NCBI GenBank assembly: GCA_019649035.1
Contig: BMAT01005152.1
Span: forward strand, 1 to 24,913
Length of the DNA stretch: 24,913 bases
Origin: Elysia marginata
Taxonomy: Eukaryota > Mollusca > Gastropoda > Plakobranchidae
Direction of reading: 5' to 3'
The first letter of the stretch is position 1. Each line of letters begins with the position of its first letter. The position numbers and the translations under genes are program-made. The notes beneath the pieces are model-generated. The model was not told the DNA's origin, did not search any database, and saw only the letters and a list, made by a program, of their open reading frames with translations. Of the stretch, positions 7,704 to 16,134 are shown piece by piece.

Positions 7704-8972
7704 ATGGCGACCGACAAGCTCTACACCCCAGAAGACGAAGCGATTCTCGAACGGACCGACCCTCCGTTCTCTCCGCTCACAATGTTTGTCTGTACTTTCG
7801 AAGCCGTCCTCACCAACATCAACCTAACCCACGAAGCCCTCATCGAGCTGCTAGAGCCCAAAGGGGCCATCAAAGCCCTCAATTGCAATTTTGGCCACAA
7901 AGTCCAGCCCGGCTACGAGCGTTTCGGAAAGAAGCCCAAGCCCGCGCGCGAGGTGCACGTGGCGCGGGGCGGCAGCCTTACGCGAGGCCGCCAGCTCACT
8001 CCGGCAGTGGTTCGTCTGCGGAAGCCACAAGGCGATGCTACCTGCTTTAACTCTGCGCTGGAAGTGACGATCATCCCCGGGCCTGAAGACAACCCGCCCG
8101 CCGCTGTTCAGAAATACTTAGCCCAAAACCCCAACAAGCACTACGCGGTCAAGTCGTTTCCAACGACGGGCAAGACCCAAGTCCCCGGTGTCGTCTGCGC
8201 TAGCCTCGAAGACGGAAGCTACGTTGCGCGTCTCTGGGCCAAGTTCTTGACAGAAGCGGGCATCGCGGCTAACCCCGAAGAGCCGATCACGGTCGCCAGA
8301 GAGACCCCGATCATGCTCAACTTCAAATATTTCTTGTATCGTCGCGACGAGCGCGTCATCCTCAACCTCTCGGCCGTCGCCGACCACCTCGAAACCGCAA
8401 AAAGCGCCTACGAGTTTGCGGAGCGCACGCGAGGGATAGAAAAAGCTGAGCTCGCCGTCGCTGAAAAAATGTTCAAAACAGCAAACAGAGACGCTTGGTC
8501 AATCTATGAGGGAGCGGAAAAAAGCTCGGAGCTCCCCTTTCCAGTCCGCGAAATCAAGCGCGTCCAGGACGGCCAAAACATTTCTTTCAAGTTCGTCAGC
8601 CCCGCCGGCAAAAAGGTCCGCGTCAACATGTTCTACCGCGGGAAAGTCAACATCCTCGGGTCCGCCGACTTCGAAACGCCCAAAGCCATTTACGCGTACC
8701 TTTCGGCCCTCGTCTCTAGTCGCTGGGAAAAACTTGTCAGTATTCAGCCCCTCCCGGATCAAGCCCGCCGAACACACGGCGCCTCCAAGCCAAAACCTAA
8801 AAGTAGTAGTGCCGCAGCGCTTCCAGGCTCCGCAGCCACGGCAACAAGCGGCGGCGACCTCAACCCCCCAGAGAACGCGGCTAGAGCTTCAGAGGACGCC
8901 ACCCTCGACAAGGAGCAGCGCCAAGACATAGAAAACGACCAAGAAAACCCCCTGGACGGCGACGCCAAATGA
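7704..8972 (+). CDS. TATA-binding-protein-like factor (B263R position)
   Basis: This is a 422-residue protein. Although the frame is open from 7212, the true start is the ATG at 7704 (MATDKLYTPEDEAIL), because the upstream part is the opposite strand of the VLTF-2-like gene and the ATG follows a GGTATTTACAAC island. Residues of about 20-240 carry the TBP-like core: an N-terminal NINLTHEALIELL, then CFNSALEVTII, then KSFPTTGKTQVPGV, which is the 'phenylalanine/Gly-Lys-x-Gln-x-Pro-Gly' pattern of TBP-like proteins in large DNA viruses. A helical region follows, then a Pro/Ser/Ala and acidic tail of about 80 residues. ASFV B263R, proposed to be TBP-like, has the same place and strand but is shorter. 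The last 84 bases overlap the small gene at 8889 on the other strand. The role is probably promoter recognition together with viral RNA polymerase; family assignment is moderate. Confidence 0.65.
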   Translation: MATDKLYTPEDEAILERTDPPFSPLTMFVCTFEAVLTNINLTHEALIELLEPKGAIKALNCNFGHKVQPGYERFGKKPKPAREVHVARGGSLTRGRQLTPAVVRLRKPQGDATCFNSALEVTIIPGPEDNPPAAVQKYLAQNPNKHYAVKSFPTTGKTQVPGVVCASLEDGSYVARLWAKFLTEAGIAANPEEPITVARETPIMLNFKYFLYRRDERVILNLSAVADHLETAKSAYEFAERTRGIEKAELAVAEKMFKTANRDAWSIYEGAEKSSELPFPVREIKRVQDGQNISFKFVSPAGKKVRVNMFYRGKVNILGSADFETPKAIYAYLSALVSSRWEKLVSIQPLPDQARRTHGASKPKPKSSSAAALPGSAATATSGGDLNPPENAARASEDATLDKEQRQDIENDQENPLDGDAK

Positions 8973-9101
8973 AGTAGGCGAGCGGCACTGGACGGCCCCT
9001 CGGAACCCAGAAACGACGTTGTTTGTAAACACGTCACTCACCACCAGCGTGAACGACACGAAAAGGGCGATAAGGATTTTAAAGTTTAGCCCGGCTGGCC
9101 A
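8889..9101 (-). CDS. Small two-helix membrane protein (B66L position), start unresolved
   Basis: The minus-strand frame 9101-8889 reads 70 residues with two hydrophobic segments, FKILIALFVSFTLVV and GVFLVVFYVLALLLV. They are joined by a polar loop (SDVFTNNVVSGFRGAVQCRS) and the protein ends Glu-Gly-Gly-Val-Leu. This helix-loop-helix layout resembles short membrane proteins conserved in large DNA viruses, and the place and strand match ASFV B66L. The frame has no ATG: going upstream it is open for about 15 codons to a TGA. The nearest ATG, at 9102-9100, is one base out of frame and meets a TAA at its eighth codon. So either the sequence carries an indel near 9080-9100, or initiation or decoding is unusual, or the gene is broken. 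The last 84 bases overlap the TBP-like gene. Confidence 0.6.
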   Translation of the reverse strand, partial: WPAGLNFKILIALFVSFTLVVSDVFTNNVVSGFRGAVQCRSPTSFGVAVQGVFLVVFYVLALLLVEGGVL

Positions 9102-9103
9102 TC

Positions 9104-9112
9104 TTTTTTTTT
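9104..9112 (+). terminator. T9 run downstream of the TBP-like gene
   Basis: Nine T residues lie 131 bases after the TBP-like stop, the first run of at least seven T downstream on that strand. It would make a 3' end signal of the asfarvirus type. It also lies immediately upstream of the putative start area of the opposite-strand small gene. Confidence 0.4.
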
Positions 9113-9270
9113 GCCTGGGGCGGGTGCAAGCGAGTCGAGCTCAACCGCGTCGGCGGCTTCTACCCCTGAGCGTCCCGACATTGTGCTGTCTCATAGGGCG
9201 CCTGCGTGTGTGTATAATAGTACAGAAGAGAAGAGGCCTTGCCGTACGTTATGCCAAAACCCGAGGGGCG

Positions 9271-12200
9271 TCAGCGGATGGAAATGCGTTCGCCAGGGCG
9301 GGCCACGAAGCGAGCCCCGTCGATGACGCCAGACGTCAAGGTCCCAAGGATAGCGGCTTTCAGCGGGTTCAAAATATCGGCCGCCAAGATCGAGACATAG
9401 GGGGCGAACTTTTCAGGAAGCATCTGCAGCCGTTTGCGCGTGCACTGAGGGCGGTCGACTTCGCTGGGGAGCGAGCAGGCGACGTACACGTTGAAAGGGG
9501 CGTCGGCCGCGGGCTTACCTTCGGAGGAGGCTGCCGCGCCTAGCTCCACCCGCCCCCGCATAAGCTGGCTCAGCTCTGTCTCTACCGAAGCCTGGTCGCC
9601 GAGGGCCCGAAGGCGGTTCAGAGTCGACCGGTCGAAGTCGAAAACCATGGCGTCGAAAGTTTCGCCCAGGGCCTTGTATAGAGCCAGAGGCCCGACTCGG
9701 GAGTACGTCGACGCGACGAGGCTCCGAATGGCGTCGATGTCGTTAGGGAAGCCGCCCAAAACCTGTGCGAGCTTGCGGCGGAAGTCCGTCAGGGATTTTG
9801 GTGAGCTAAAACGCGTCTGTTTGAAGAGCGCTTTCAGCTCCTTCCTAACCTCCCCGTTGCGCTCGTCTTGAAGAAGAGCCGCAAATTCGGCGACAAAGAG
9901 GCGATAAAGATGGTAAAGGTAAAGGCCACGCTCGGCGAGGGCTACCTTGTCGGCGGGTAGCGGGGGGTGTTGCTCTCTCCCCCCCGCCTCGTAAATCGCT
10001 CTGTCGATCTCGGCCATGGCATAAGGGACTGAAGCTTTTGGGGCAGACGCCCAAGGAAGGCCCGAAGACGCAGGCGCAGGGTCGTGGTGGAAGAAGAGCC
10101 CGGCTCCGAATACAGAAGGAAGGCCATCGCCTTCAGAGCAAACAGGGTTTGCGATAAAGCCTACTACCGAGCCATCAGGAGCCACGAGGCTGGCTCTCGG
10201 GCGGATCTGGCTGCGCAGGACCTGTCGCGGATCGGAGATCGAAAGGTTGACTTCTGCCAAGAACTTGGCAAGAGCTGTAGCCGGATAGACCCCTTCAGGG
10301 CGAGGGCCGTATAGTGCGGAAAGCTTCGGCGCCTCGTCTGCAGTGAGGGCGCGAGTCTGGAGCGAATGGGGGGAGTACGGCACAGGGAAGTACACCCATC
10401 CGTCTGAAAGCCATTTCGGCACGATGACGAGCCCGTAACACATATTACGGAGATTGATCAGGCAGTAAAGGATGCGATGGCCTGCGGACCGGCAGACGCC
10501 GGCAATGGCGTCCATGTTGAAAGAGGTCTGGAGGGAGGAGGGGCAGTCCCGAGGGGTGGCCCCTTCCACCATACCCCGCAAGACCTCGACAACGCGGTCG
10601 GACTTTGTGTCTTCTGCGGCGTACGTAGACGAGAAAAACCGCCGCGTGGGCTCGCAGCCGCCAGAAGCGCGCTGAGACTCTTTCTTCTCCATCGCCATAA
10701 AAGGGTAAGTTCCGGACGGTTGGGCGACGAGGAGCGCGACGTCAACGTCGGCCTCCGCCCGGAGGCGCGCGGCTGTCGCCGCTGAAGCCTCAAAGACCAC
10801 ATCCCCGTCGCCAACTTCATCGGCAAAGATGGCGATTTCCACATCGAAGCGGATGCGGACAAGGTCAGCGATGATAGCGCGCCAAGAGTTGGCTGCTACG
10901 CCGCCTGGCCCGAAAGGCGAGAAGCGCCGAAGAGCGTCGCCAGAAGCGACAAAGGCCCCGATGAGCGCGTCGGCAAGCTCTTCTGCAGAGACAAAGACTG
11001 TGGCGCCCCCGCTCGCAAGGCTGCGGAAGGCCTCCTGGAGCGCGAGGACGGTGTCTGCAAGCACGCGCCCAAACTCTTCAGGCCCCAGGTCTAAAGTTGC
11101 AGCCACCGCAAAGAAGAAGCCAGCGTCGGAAAGCGAAGGCGTCTGCTGGGCGACACCCACAAGGCGATACTCGAAAAGGTGCAGGGGTGTGTCGTAAAAG
11201 AGGCCATCTGAAAGCAGCCGCGGGGCGTAAGAAAGGCGCCCCACAGGGACGGTCTTCCCGTAAGACAGGACGTGCCGCGGGGCGGTCGGGTCGTTGCCAA
11301 ACAAGGCTTCCACGTCTTCACCGGCGATCGAGAGCTTCTGGAGGCAAGTGCGGTTAACGATTTGAGCTTTTGTCCCCGCCGGGGCTTGCACTTTTTTGCA
11401 GCAAGGAAGACAGTAGCCGAGAGGGTGCTCCCCTGCTCGGAAACTCAAGTGGGGGAAGCGTTGAGACGGGCAGCGGTAGTAGGCCGGGCGCCCTTCGGTA
11501 AAATTCCAAAACTTGACGAGCTCGGCTTTTGTGTTTTTCTTCTCCCGCCTGAGCGTCTTCGCCTCTTCCTCTGTAAACATCTCGGGCTGGCGGTCGCCTT
11601 GGCATAGAACGGAGTACACGGCGGCCTTCTCGTCAAACTTCTTAAGGTCGTACAAGTCAGGGTCGCGTTCTCGCAAGCTACGTAAACGCCCTTCGACCGG
11701 GCGCTTCTGGCCCGGGAGAACAAGGCCGCTGGTCAGACGGTCGGGGCCGTTGAGAAGGCTGTCAAGGCACACAAAGGCGTACAGCTGGATCCTTTTGAAC
11801 TCTTCCATGTCGACGTTGACGATCTCGATGCGGAGGTCGGAGGTCCGGTGGTAAATCCGGACAAGACGCCCTGCGTACACATATTGCCAGCGCTGGGCCG
11901 TCGCAGGGTCTGTAAGATAGGTGTAGTGGTTGGTGACGACCTGGCGGTGAGGCCCTGGCCAGGCCCGTCCGACCGAAGGCGAGACTCCGTCAGCACGAGA
12001 GACCACACGCTCCAACGCCCTTGGGTCGTAGTTTGTAATCCCCTTGCGGAAGAGGAAAGTGTAAGCCCCTGCCTGCTGCAGCCCTCGAACCCCAACGAGG
12101 CCCGCGCGTTCATACTCACGCCACCGGGTTTTCATGCTTCGAAACCCTTCGGAAGTCAGCGCGTGAGGCCAGAAAGACGATACCGTCAAAGACCCGATGG

Positions 12201-14010
12201 TCGCCCGGCTGCTAATTCTGCGCGAGGCTTCGGCTGGCGTCTCTAACGCCCCTCCAAGCGGAAAAGCCGCCGCTCCCATGCCGTTGATGAGGTCGATGAC
12301 AGGGCGCGCCGCCGCCGAAAGCTGCTCGACCACTTCGCTAAAGCCAATGCGGTCGTCTTCCCGCCAAGAGCTCCCGATCGTGTAGCGCCCGTTTTCGAAA
12401 ACAGTGAGATAGACAAACGAAGGCTGAGCTCTAGAAACGCGCCCGCGAGATGAGCGGTCTTCTTTGCGGACAATCGCGTAGGAGACCCCGAGCTGCTTGG
12501 GGGGTCGAGCGAGAAAGCGCTCGAGCGCGCAGACGTATACGTGCGAAGCCGCCGAAACATGGGTCTTTTCGACAACAAGGTTCTTCCGCACGTCAAAAGA
12601 GGCGGCGTCGTTGAGAGAGTCCGCCGAGACCCGTGCGATGATCGCCGGAAGATACAGGGTTGCAGGGACCCAGTCAAGAATGTTCCGGACGCTGACCAAA
12701 GTTTTGGCGGCGCGGGGCTCGACCGTTATCGAAGCTTCAGTCACTGCGAGGCCTCCTTTCTTTTCTTCTCGTTCTCGCCGCACGCTTTGGGCTTTTGCCT
12801 GAGAATAGATACGGTCGATGAGGGCCCGTTCCAGCTCAAGGCGTGCTCGCACTTTTTCGACGGGAGGGTCGAGGAGAGGGAACGCCACGGCGACGGCGCT
12901 AGGGTCGACAACCGCGAGACGGAACGCTTCAGGCGAGAGAGACGGCCAGTACTTCAAAACCACCCCGTAGTACAGTAGATCAAACTGGTATTGGTCGGCG
13001 AGGGCTTTTTGGACGAGAGCTTCCCGCGGACGGAAGAGAGAGTCTAGGTCTGCGACGAAGACTCGGCGAACATATACCCCCGGAGACTCTTCAAGGGTCC
13101 GAAAAGCGTCAAGCGCGTCCACGCGGACGTCCCCTTTTCGCTCTTCAAGCCAGCGGTCGACTGGGATCCCTGCCACGAGGTCAGACTCCCCAAAAGCGGC
13201 CGTAGACGGATGGAGCTCTCGGGCGAACCGCCGCACATCAGTGAGGACTAGAGAGCCTTCGACTGTGACTCGGTAAGTTGTGCGCGCAGGGCGCTCCCAC
13301 CCTAAGAGAACGCTTTCTGCGCCGTCGTTGGCGCCGCCCTCGTCGTCATCTTCGCGCTCTCCAGGGCCGAATTCGTAGAAAAGGTGCTGACGGTACGGCG
13401 GCACCCCGGTGGCTGCGTAGATTTTTGCTTTCAGGTCTGCGAAAGTGTCTTCGGGGTAGGCGGTTTCGCGGACATAAACCGTCTGCGGGTCCCAATCGGG
13501 CTTAGTTGCAGCTCGTGTCCTGCGGACCTCCGGCCTGTCAAGCGGCGTAAACATTTCGGTTTCGGGCAGGCCAACGCTGTTCAGGTCTCTTTCCTCGATG
13601 ATTATGTCGGCGCTGTCAAAGTCGGCAAGGCTTCCAAAGTCTATACCGGCTTCGCGTCCGCCGACAGCTTCTTCAAGAGAGGTTTTCTCGTCCATCTTTG
13701 GGTCGACAACGCTTCCGACTCGGGGTGTCAGAGTCCACCGCCAGCGGCTTCCATAGTACCGGCGGAGAGTGGCTGCGTCAGCTTCTGACCACGTAGTTTC
13801 GGGCCATGCTGACGTGCTTCTGCGCGTTTTGGCGCCGCTCTGCCCGGCCAGCGCAACCCGGCCGGCGCGGGCTTCGGGCACTCCCCGGCGAGCGGCTTCA
13901 TAGACGTTATGGGGAACATTTCCAAGAAACATATACGAACGGACCGGCGCTCTCGCCGAAACATCGTAAAGAGTGGCCTGTAGAGGCGCGCGGCTATAAG
14001 GGTTTTCCAT
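9271..14010 (-). CDS. Early transcription factor large-subunit-like protein (VETF-L, A7/G1340L type)
   Basis: This is a 1579-residue protein from the ATG at 14010 (MENPYSRAPLQATLYDVS). An in-frame ATG at 14271 would add 87 residues, but that extension looks non-coding and an AT-rich box (14033-14044) lies just before 14010. Near residues 175-220 is a stretch with DTFADLKAKIYAATGVPPYRQHLF, a conserved block of large viral VETF-type proteins that also looks like a ubiquitin fold. Around residues 840-870 a Cys cluster, YYRCPSQRF and GYCLPCCKK, is the zinc-binding signature I associate with this family. In poxviruses the large subunit, with the D6 helicase-like subunit, binds early promoters inside the virion. 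Length is somewhat above ASFV G1340L. Place and strand match G1340L. Family assignment is good but made from motifs only. Confidence 0.72.
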   Translation of the reverse strand: MENPYSRAPLQATLYDVSARAPVRSYMFLGNVPHNVYEAARRGVPEARAGRVALAGQSGAKTRRSTSAWPETTWSEADAATLRRYYGSRWRWTLTPRVGSVVDPKMDEKTSLEEAVGGREAGIDFGSLADFDSADIIIEERDLNSVGLPETEMFTPLDRPEVRRTRAATKPDWDPQTVYVRETAYPEDTFADLKAKIYAATGVPPYRQHLFYEFGPGEREDDDEGGANDGAESVLLGWERPARTTYRVTVEGSLVLTDVRRFARELHPSTAAFGESDLVAGIPVDRWLEERKGDVRVDALDAFRTLEESPGVYVRRVFVADLDSLFRPREALVQKALADQYQFDLLYYGVVLKYWPSLSPEAFRLAVVDPSAVAVAFPLLDPPVEKVRARLELERALIDRIYSQAKAQSVRREREEKKGGLAVTEASITVEPRAAKTLVSVRNILDWVPATLYLPAIIARVSADSLNDAASFDVRKNLVVEKTHVSAASHVYVCALERFLARPPKQLGVSYAIVRKEDRSSRGRVSRAQPSFVYLTVFENGRYTIGSSWREDDRIGFSEVVEQLSAAARPVIDLINGMGAAAFPLGGALETPAEASRRISSRATIGSLTVSSFWPHALTSEGFRSMKTRWREYERAGLVGVRGLQQAGAYTFLFRKGITNYDPRALERVVSRADGVSPSVGRAWPGPHRQVVTNHYTYLTDPATAQRWQYVYAGRLVRIYHRTSDLRIEIVNVDMEEFKRIQLYAFVCLDSLLNGPDRLTSGLVLPGQKRPVEGRLRSLRERDPDLYDLKKFDEKAAVYSVLCQGDRQPEMFTEEEAKTLRREKKNTKAELVKFWNFTEGRPAYYRCPSQRFPHLSFRAGEHPLGYCLPCCKKVQAPAGTKAQIVNRTCLQKLSIAGEDVEALFGNDPTAPRHVLSYGKTVPVGRLSYAPRLLSDGLFYDTPLHLFEYRLVGVAQQTPSLSDAGFFFAVAATLDLGPEEFGRVLADTVLALQEAFRSLASGGATVFVSAEELADALIGAFVASGDALRRFSPFGPGGVAANSWRAIIADLVRIRFDVEIAIFADEVGDGDVVFEASAATAARLRAEADVDVALLVAQPSGTYPFMAMEKKESQRASGGCEPTRRFFSSTYAAEDTKSDRVVEVLRGMVEGATPRDCPSSLQTSFNMDAIAGVCRSAGHRILYCLINLRNMCYGLVIVPKWLSDGWVYFPVPYSPHSLQTRALTADEAPKLSALYGPRPEGVYPATALAKFLAEVNLSISDPRQVLRSQIRPRASLVAPDGSVVGFIANPVCSEGDGLPSVFGAGLFFHHDPAPASSGLPWASAPKASVPYAMAEIDRAIYEAGGREQHPPLPADKVALAERGLYLYHLYRLFVAEFAALLQDERNGEVRKELKALFKQTRFSSPKSLTDFRRKLAQVLGGFPNDIDAIRSLVASTYSRVGPLALYKALGETFDAMVFDFDRSTLNRLRALGDQASVETELSQLMRGRVELGAAASSEGKPAADAPFNVYVACSLPSEVDRPQCTRKRLQMLPEKFAPYVSILAADILNPLKAAILGTLTSGVIDGARFVARPGERISIR

Positions 14011-14546
14011 CGCGCGGGCGGAGGCGGCTTCCTTATTATTAATTCTTCGAAAAACGCGCGCAGCTTCGGGCCGGCGAGCTTGGGTTTGGAAGCATGGCGA
14101 TGTTTTGAAAAGCGCTCGCAGATATGCTGGCTTGTCCTCCTGCTCTGCGCTATGTGTTGAAAAGCAGTTGAAGTCTATTGAGCGGCAAAGTTCTACGTTT
14201 TGGACGCCGCCCCCCTCTGCATCATTATCTTCTTCTTGACAAGCGTGTGGGCGGTATGCTGTGTTGCACACCGGCCTCCAGGAGATACGGAGCGACAGGC
14301 CCCAAAAGTATACAGAAGTGTTCGGGCGAGTGCCTGTGTGTGTACACTATGCCGTTAAGCGAGGCTGCCCGGTACGTCTGCTGCAGCATCCACCTCCTCT
14401 TAGAACAGTACAGCGTTACAGACCAACCGAAAACGCAGACGGTTGCTTAGTTGTTTCAATGCGTTAAATACTACCTGTTGCGAAGAAGCCGAAACTCCTC
14501 CTAACGAAGATGCGGCTGTGACGCTCGCGGAAATAACAACACAGAC
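14011..14546. promoter_or_regulatory. Divergent intergenic region between the VETF-like and metalloprotease genes
   Basis: These 536 bases separate divergent genes. The AT-rich box TTATTATTAATT at 14033-14044 is about 23 bases upstream of the VETF-like ATG on its strand and is the best promoter candidate. A GTATAC box lies at 14308-14313 and GTTAAATACT at about 14463-14472, some 75 bases before the metalloprotease start. A 90-codon plus ORF (14178-14450) and the 87-codon upstream extension of the VETF-like frame have no motif and odd composition, so I do not call them genes. Confidence 0.45.
14033..14044 (-). promoter_or_regulatory. AT-rich box before the VETF-like gene
   Basis: TTATTATTAATT (plus strand) sits 23 bases upstream of the ATG at 14010 in a strongly GC-rich surrounding. 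It resembles the ATAATAATAG island immediately before the ATG at 2746. It also supports the choice of 14010 over 14271 as the start. Confidence 0.4.
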
Positions 14547-15248
14547 ATGCCCGCGACCGCAGACCTCTACTGGGCGGCCATGGCCGTTTTGCTCATTTTA
14601 ATCGTCGGCTTCTGGTATCGTACAGTCCGCAAGCGCACAAAAACAAACAGCCGGTTCTCTCTAGAAAGCACACGAGAAGTCCGGGCCGGCGACGGTTTGA
14701 AATATCGAGTCCACACTAGCCACAAGAACGCAGATAGCGCGGCCGACACGATGGCAGAGCTCAACAGGCGCGCCATCGAACTGATACGCCATTTACGAGA
14801 CAAGTATTTGCGGGGCCCGGCCGCGGGGCGCTCGTCTGCTCGGAAGAAAGCCGTCAGCCGCCTCCTCGAGCGGTACAACCCGGACAGTCTCGCGGAAAAT
14901 TCACCTTGCGACCCCGGAGGCGACACTTCTTTCACAATCGACAAAGGGGCCATCCTTGCGCTCTGCCTGCGAGAGAAAGACCCCGCGCAGAGCGGGGACC
15001 CCGCAGCCCACGACATCCACAGCCTCAATACTCTGGCCTTCGTGCTGGTCCATGAGCTCACCCACATCGCAATCAAAGACTCTGGACACCCTCCGCGGTA
15101 TTGGCAAGCTTTCAAGTTCATTCTCGAAGAAGCGGTTGAGACGGGCTTTCTCGAAAAAGTCGACTACGGGCGCCACCCTGTGCAGTACTGTGGGGAAACC
15201 ATCGAGTACAGCCCACTGTTCGACCACAGCGTCCAAGCCCTTGTTTAA
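14547..15248 (+). CDS. Membrane-anchored HELTH zinc metalloprotease-like protein
   Basis: This is a 233-residue protein. Residues of about 8-23 form a single N-terminal membrane segment (YWAAMAVLLILIVGFWY). The soluble domain carries the zinc-protease motif VLVHELTHIAI (His169, Glu170, His173), and GHPPRYWQAFKFILEEAVETG (His181) supplies a third likely zinc ligand and the 'GHxxxFW' pattern of WLM/SprT-like peptidases. The catalytic Glu is present, so activity is plausible; the substrate is unknown. I start at 14547; an ATG at 14580 would remove half the membrane segment. A T10 run begins 12 bases after the stop. ASFV has no such gene between G1340L and G1211R that I know of. Confidence 0.78.
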   Translation: MPATADLYWAAMAVLLILIVGFWYRTVRKRTKTNSRFSLESTREVRAGDGLKYRVHTSHKNADSAADTMAELNRRAIELIRHLRDKYLRGPAAGRSSARKKAVSRLLERYNPDSLAENSPCDPGGDTSFTIDKGAILALCLREKDPAQSGDPAAHDIHSLNTLAFVLVHELTHIAIKDSGHPPRYWQAFKFILEEAVETGFLEKVDYGRHPVQYCGETIEYSPLFDHSVQALV

Positions 15249-15259
15249 GCGGCCGCTAC

Positions 15260-15269
15260 TTTTTTTTTT
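15260..15269 (+). terminator. T10 run after the metalloprotease gene
   Basis: Ten T residues begin 12 bases after the stop codon, the longest T run in the window and a strong candidate for an asfarvirus-type 3' end signal. Confidence 0.6.
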
Positions 15270-15295
15270 CTGCGCCTTAAGATGCACTGCGCCTC

Positions 15296-15925
15296 ATGGC
15301 TGTCAACGTTTCGAGCCTGCGCGGCGGCTGGGGGGACAAAAACACACCCGCCTCCGGCGGAGGCTGTAAAGACATAAGCGCCTCCTCCTCCTCTTCTAGC
15401 CTGTGCGCACCCGCGGGCGTAAGTTCTCGCTTAAGAAAGGGCGTCTCCGTTTTTGGGCGGATCTATTCGGTGGTCGGGGCGATCATCGGAGCAATCATCG
15501 CTATTATTTGCATCTTGCTGGGGGTCTCTGCGCTCCGCAGCCCGTACACAGCAACCGCCCAAGCCACGGTTACACAAGTCACGAGCTGCGTACAGGCCAA
15601 CGCGACCAACCAAGCCGCCTACACGTGCGTTGTCAACGTTTCTTATACGGCCGCCGGAAAGCAACACATAGCTACAGACCTGATCGTCACCCAAAACTCG
15701 CCACCACGGAAGGGCTCGACCTTAACTCTGCACTATAACCCTTCAGCCCCGTCGAAAGTGGTTCACGCGCCGCTCCCCCAGAAACAAGGCTGGGTTTTGA
15801 TTAGCATAGGGATCCTCGTGGGCGGCTTCACCACAGGCGTCGCCGTGGCCACTTTCAAGTCCGAAGCGTTCGCTGAAGGCTACGGTCTTTTAGAAATCGT
15901 GCTTACGATATTCCGCTTGTTTTGA
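15296..15925 (+). CDS. DUF3592-like membrane protein with two membrane segments
   Basis: This is a 209-residue protein. After a Ser/Gly/Cys-rich N-terminus come a hydrophobic segment of about residues 55-80 (YSVVGAIIGAIIAIICILLG), a beta-rich extramembrane domain of about 85-160, and a second segment of about 165-188 (WVLISIGILVGGFTTGVAVA). The middle part has ATAQATVTQV, YTCVVNVSYTAAGK and LTLHYNPSAPSKV, the layout of DUF3592 proteins (a 'Y...G' strand and a 'V.YNP..P' strand before the second helix). Function is unknown. An out-of-frame ATG at 15282 precedes the chosen start at 15296. No T run of seven follows it, so it may be co-transcribed with or read into the polymerase gene. It is a candidate virion membrane or host-membrane protein. 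Confidence 0.7.
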   Translation: MAVNVSSLRGGWGDKNTPASGGGCKDISASSSSSSLCAPAGVSSRLRKGVSVFGRIYSVVGAIIGAIIAIICILLGVSALRSPYTATAQATVTQVTSCVQANATNQAAYTCVVNVSYTAAGKQHIATDLIVTQNSPPRKGSTLTLHYNPSAPSKVVHAPLPQKQGWVLISIGILVGGFTTGVAVATFKSEAFAEGYGLLEIVLTIFRLF

Positions 15926-16134
15926 CACGGTCGGCCCTTTCTTTCCGCAGCGCTGCACCCAACCCGGCTGCCTTAACACAACAGGCCGGCGGCAGAGCCA
16001 AAAAACAAAAAAACGGGCGCCGGCCCAACTTTTAAAGGCATGCAGCTAGAAAGCGCCGCGAGCCCAAACAGCCGAATTTGAAGCAAAAGGTCCCACCCTT
16101 ATCTGCGGAAACGGACTTGAATGTATGAGCAGCC
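15926..16134. promoter_or_regulatory. Spacer upstream of the DNA polymerase gene
   Basis: This 209-base spacer holds an inverted repeat (annotated separately), an AT-rich ACTTTTAAAGG at about 16028-16038, some 100 bases before the polymerase ATG, and two out-of-frame ATGs at 16121 and 16125 just before the chosen start at 16135. No gene is supported. Confidence 0.4.
15984..16025. repeat. GC-rich inverted repeat with A-rich loop
   Basis: The arms GGCCGGCG (15984-15991) and CGCCGGCC (16018-16025) are perfect 8-base complements around a 26-base loop that contains A6-C-A7. It may fold in DNA or RNA. It lies 58 bases after the DUF3592-like stop and 109 bases before the polymerase start. Confidence 0.6.

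Noticed and set aside
14011..14271. 87-codon N-terminal extension of the VETF-like protein
   Set aside because: Its composition is unlike a folded domain, and an AT-rich promoter-like box lies within it just before the ATG at 14010.
9200..14344. Shared GCCTG-TGTGTGTA stretches at 9200-9214 and 14332-14344 as possible flanking repeats of the VETF-like gene
   Set aside because: The likeness is mostly low-complexity GT repeat with different lengths, and no longer flanking match or target-site duplication is seen.
14178..14450. 90-codon plus-strand ORF in the divergent spacer
   Set aside because: It has no motif, is unusually Cys-rich with no pattern, and lies where promoters for two divergent genes are expected.
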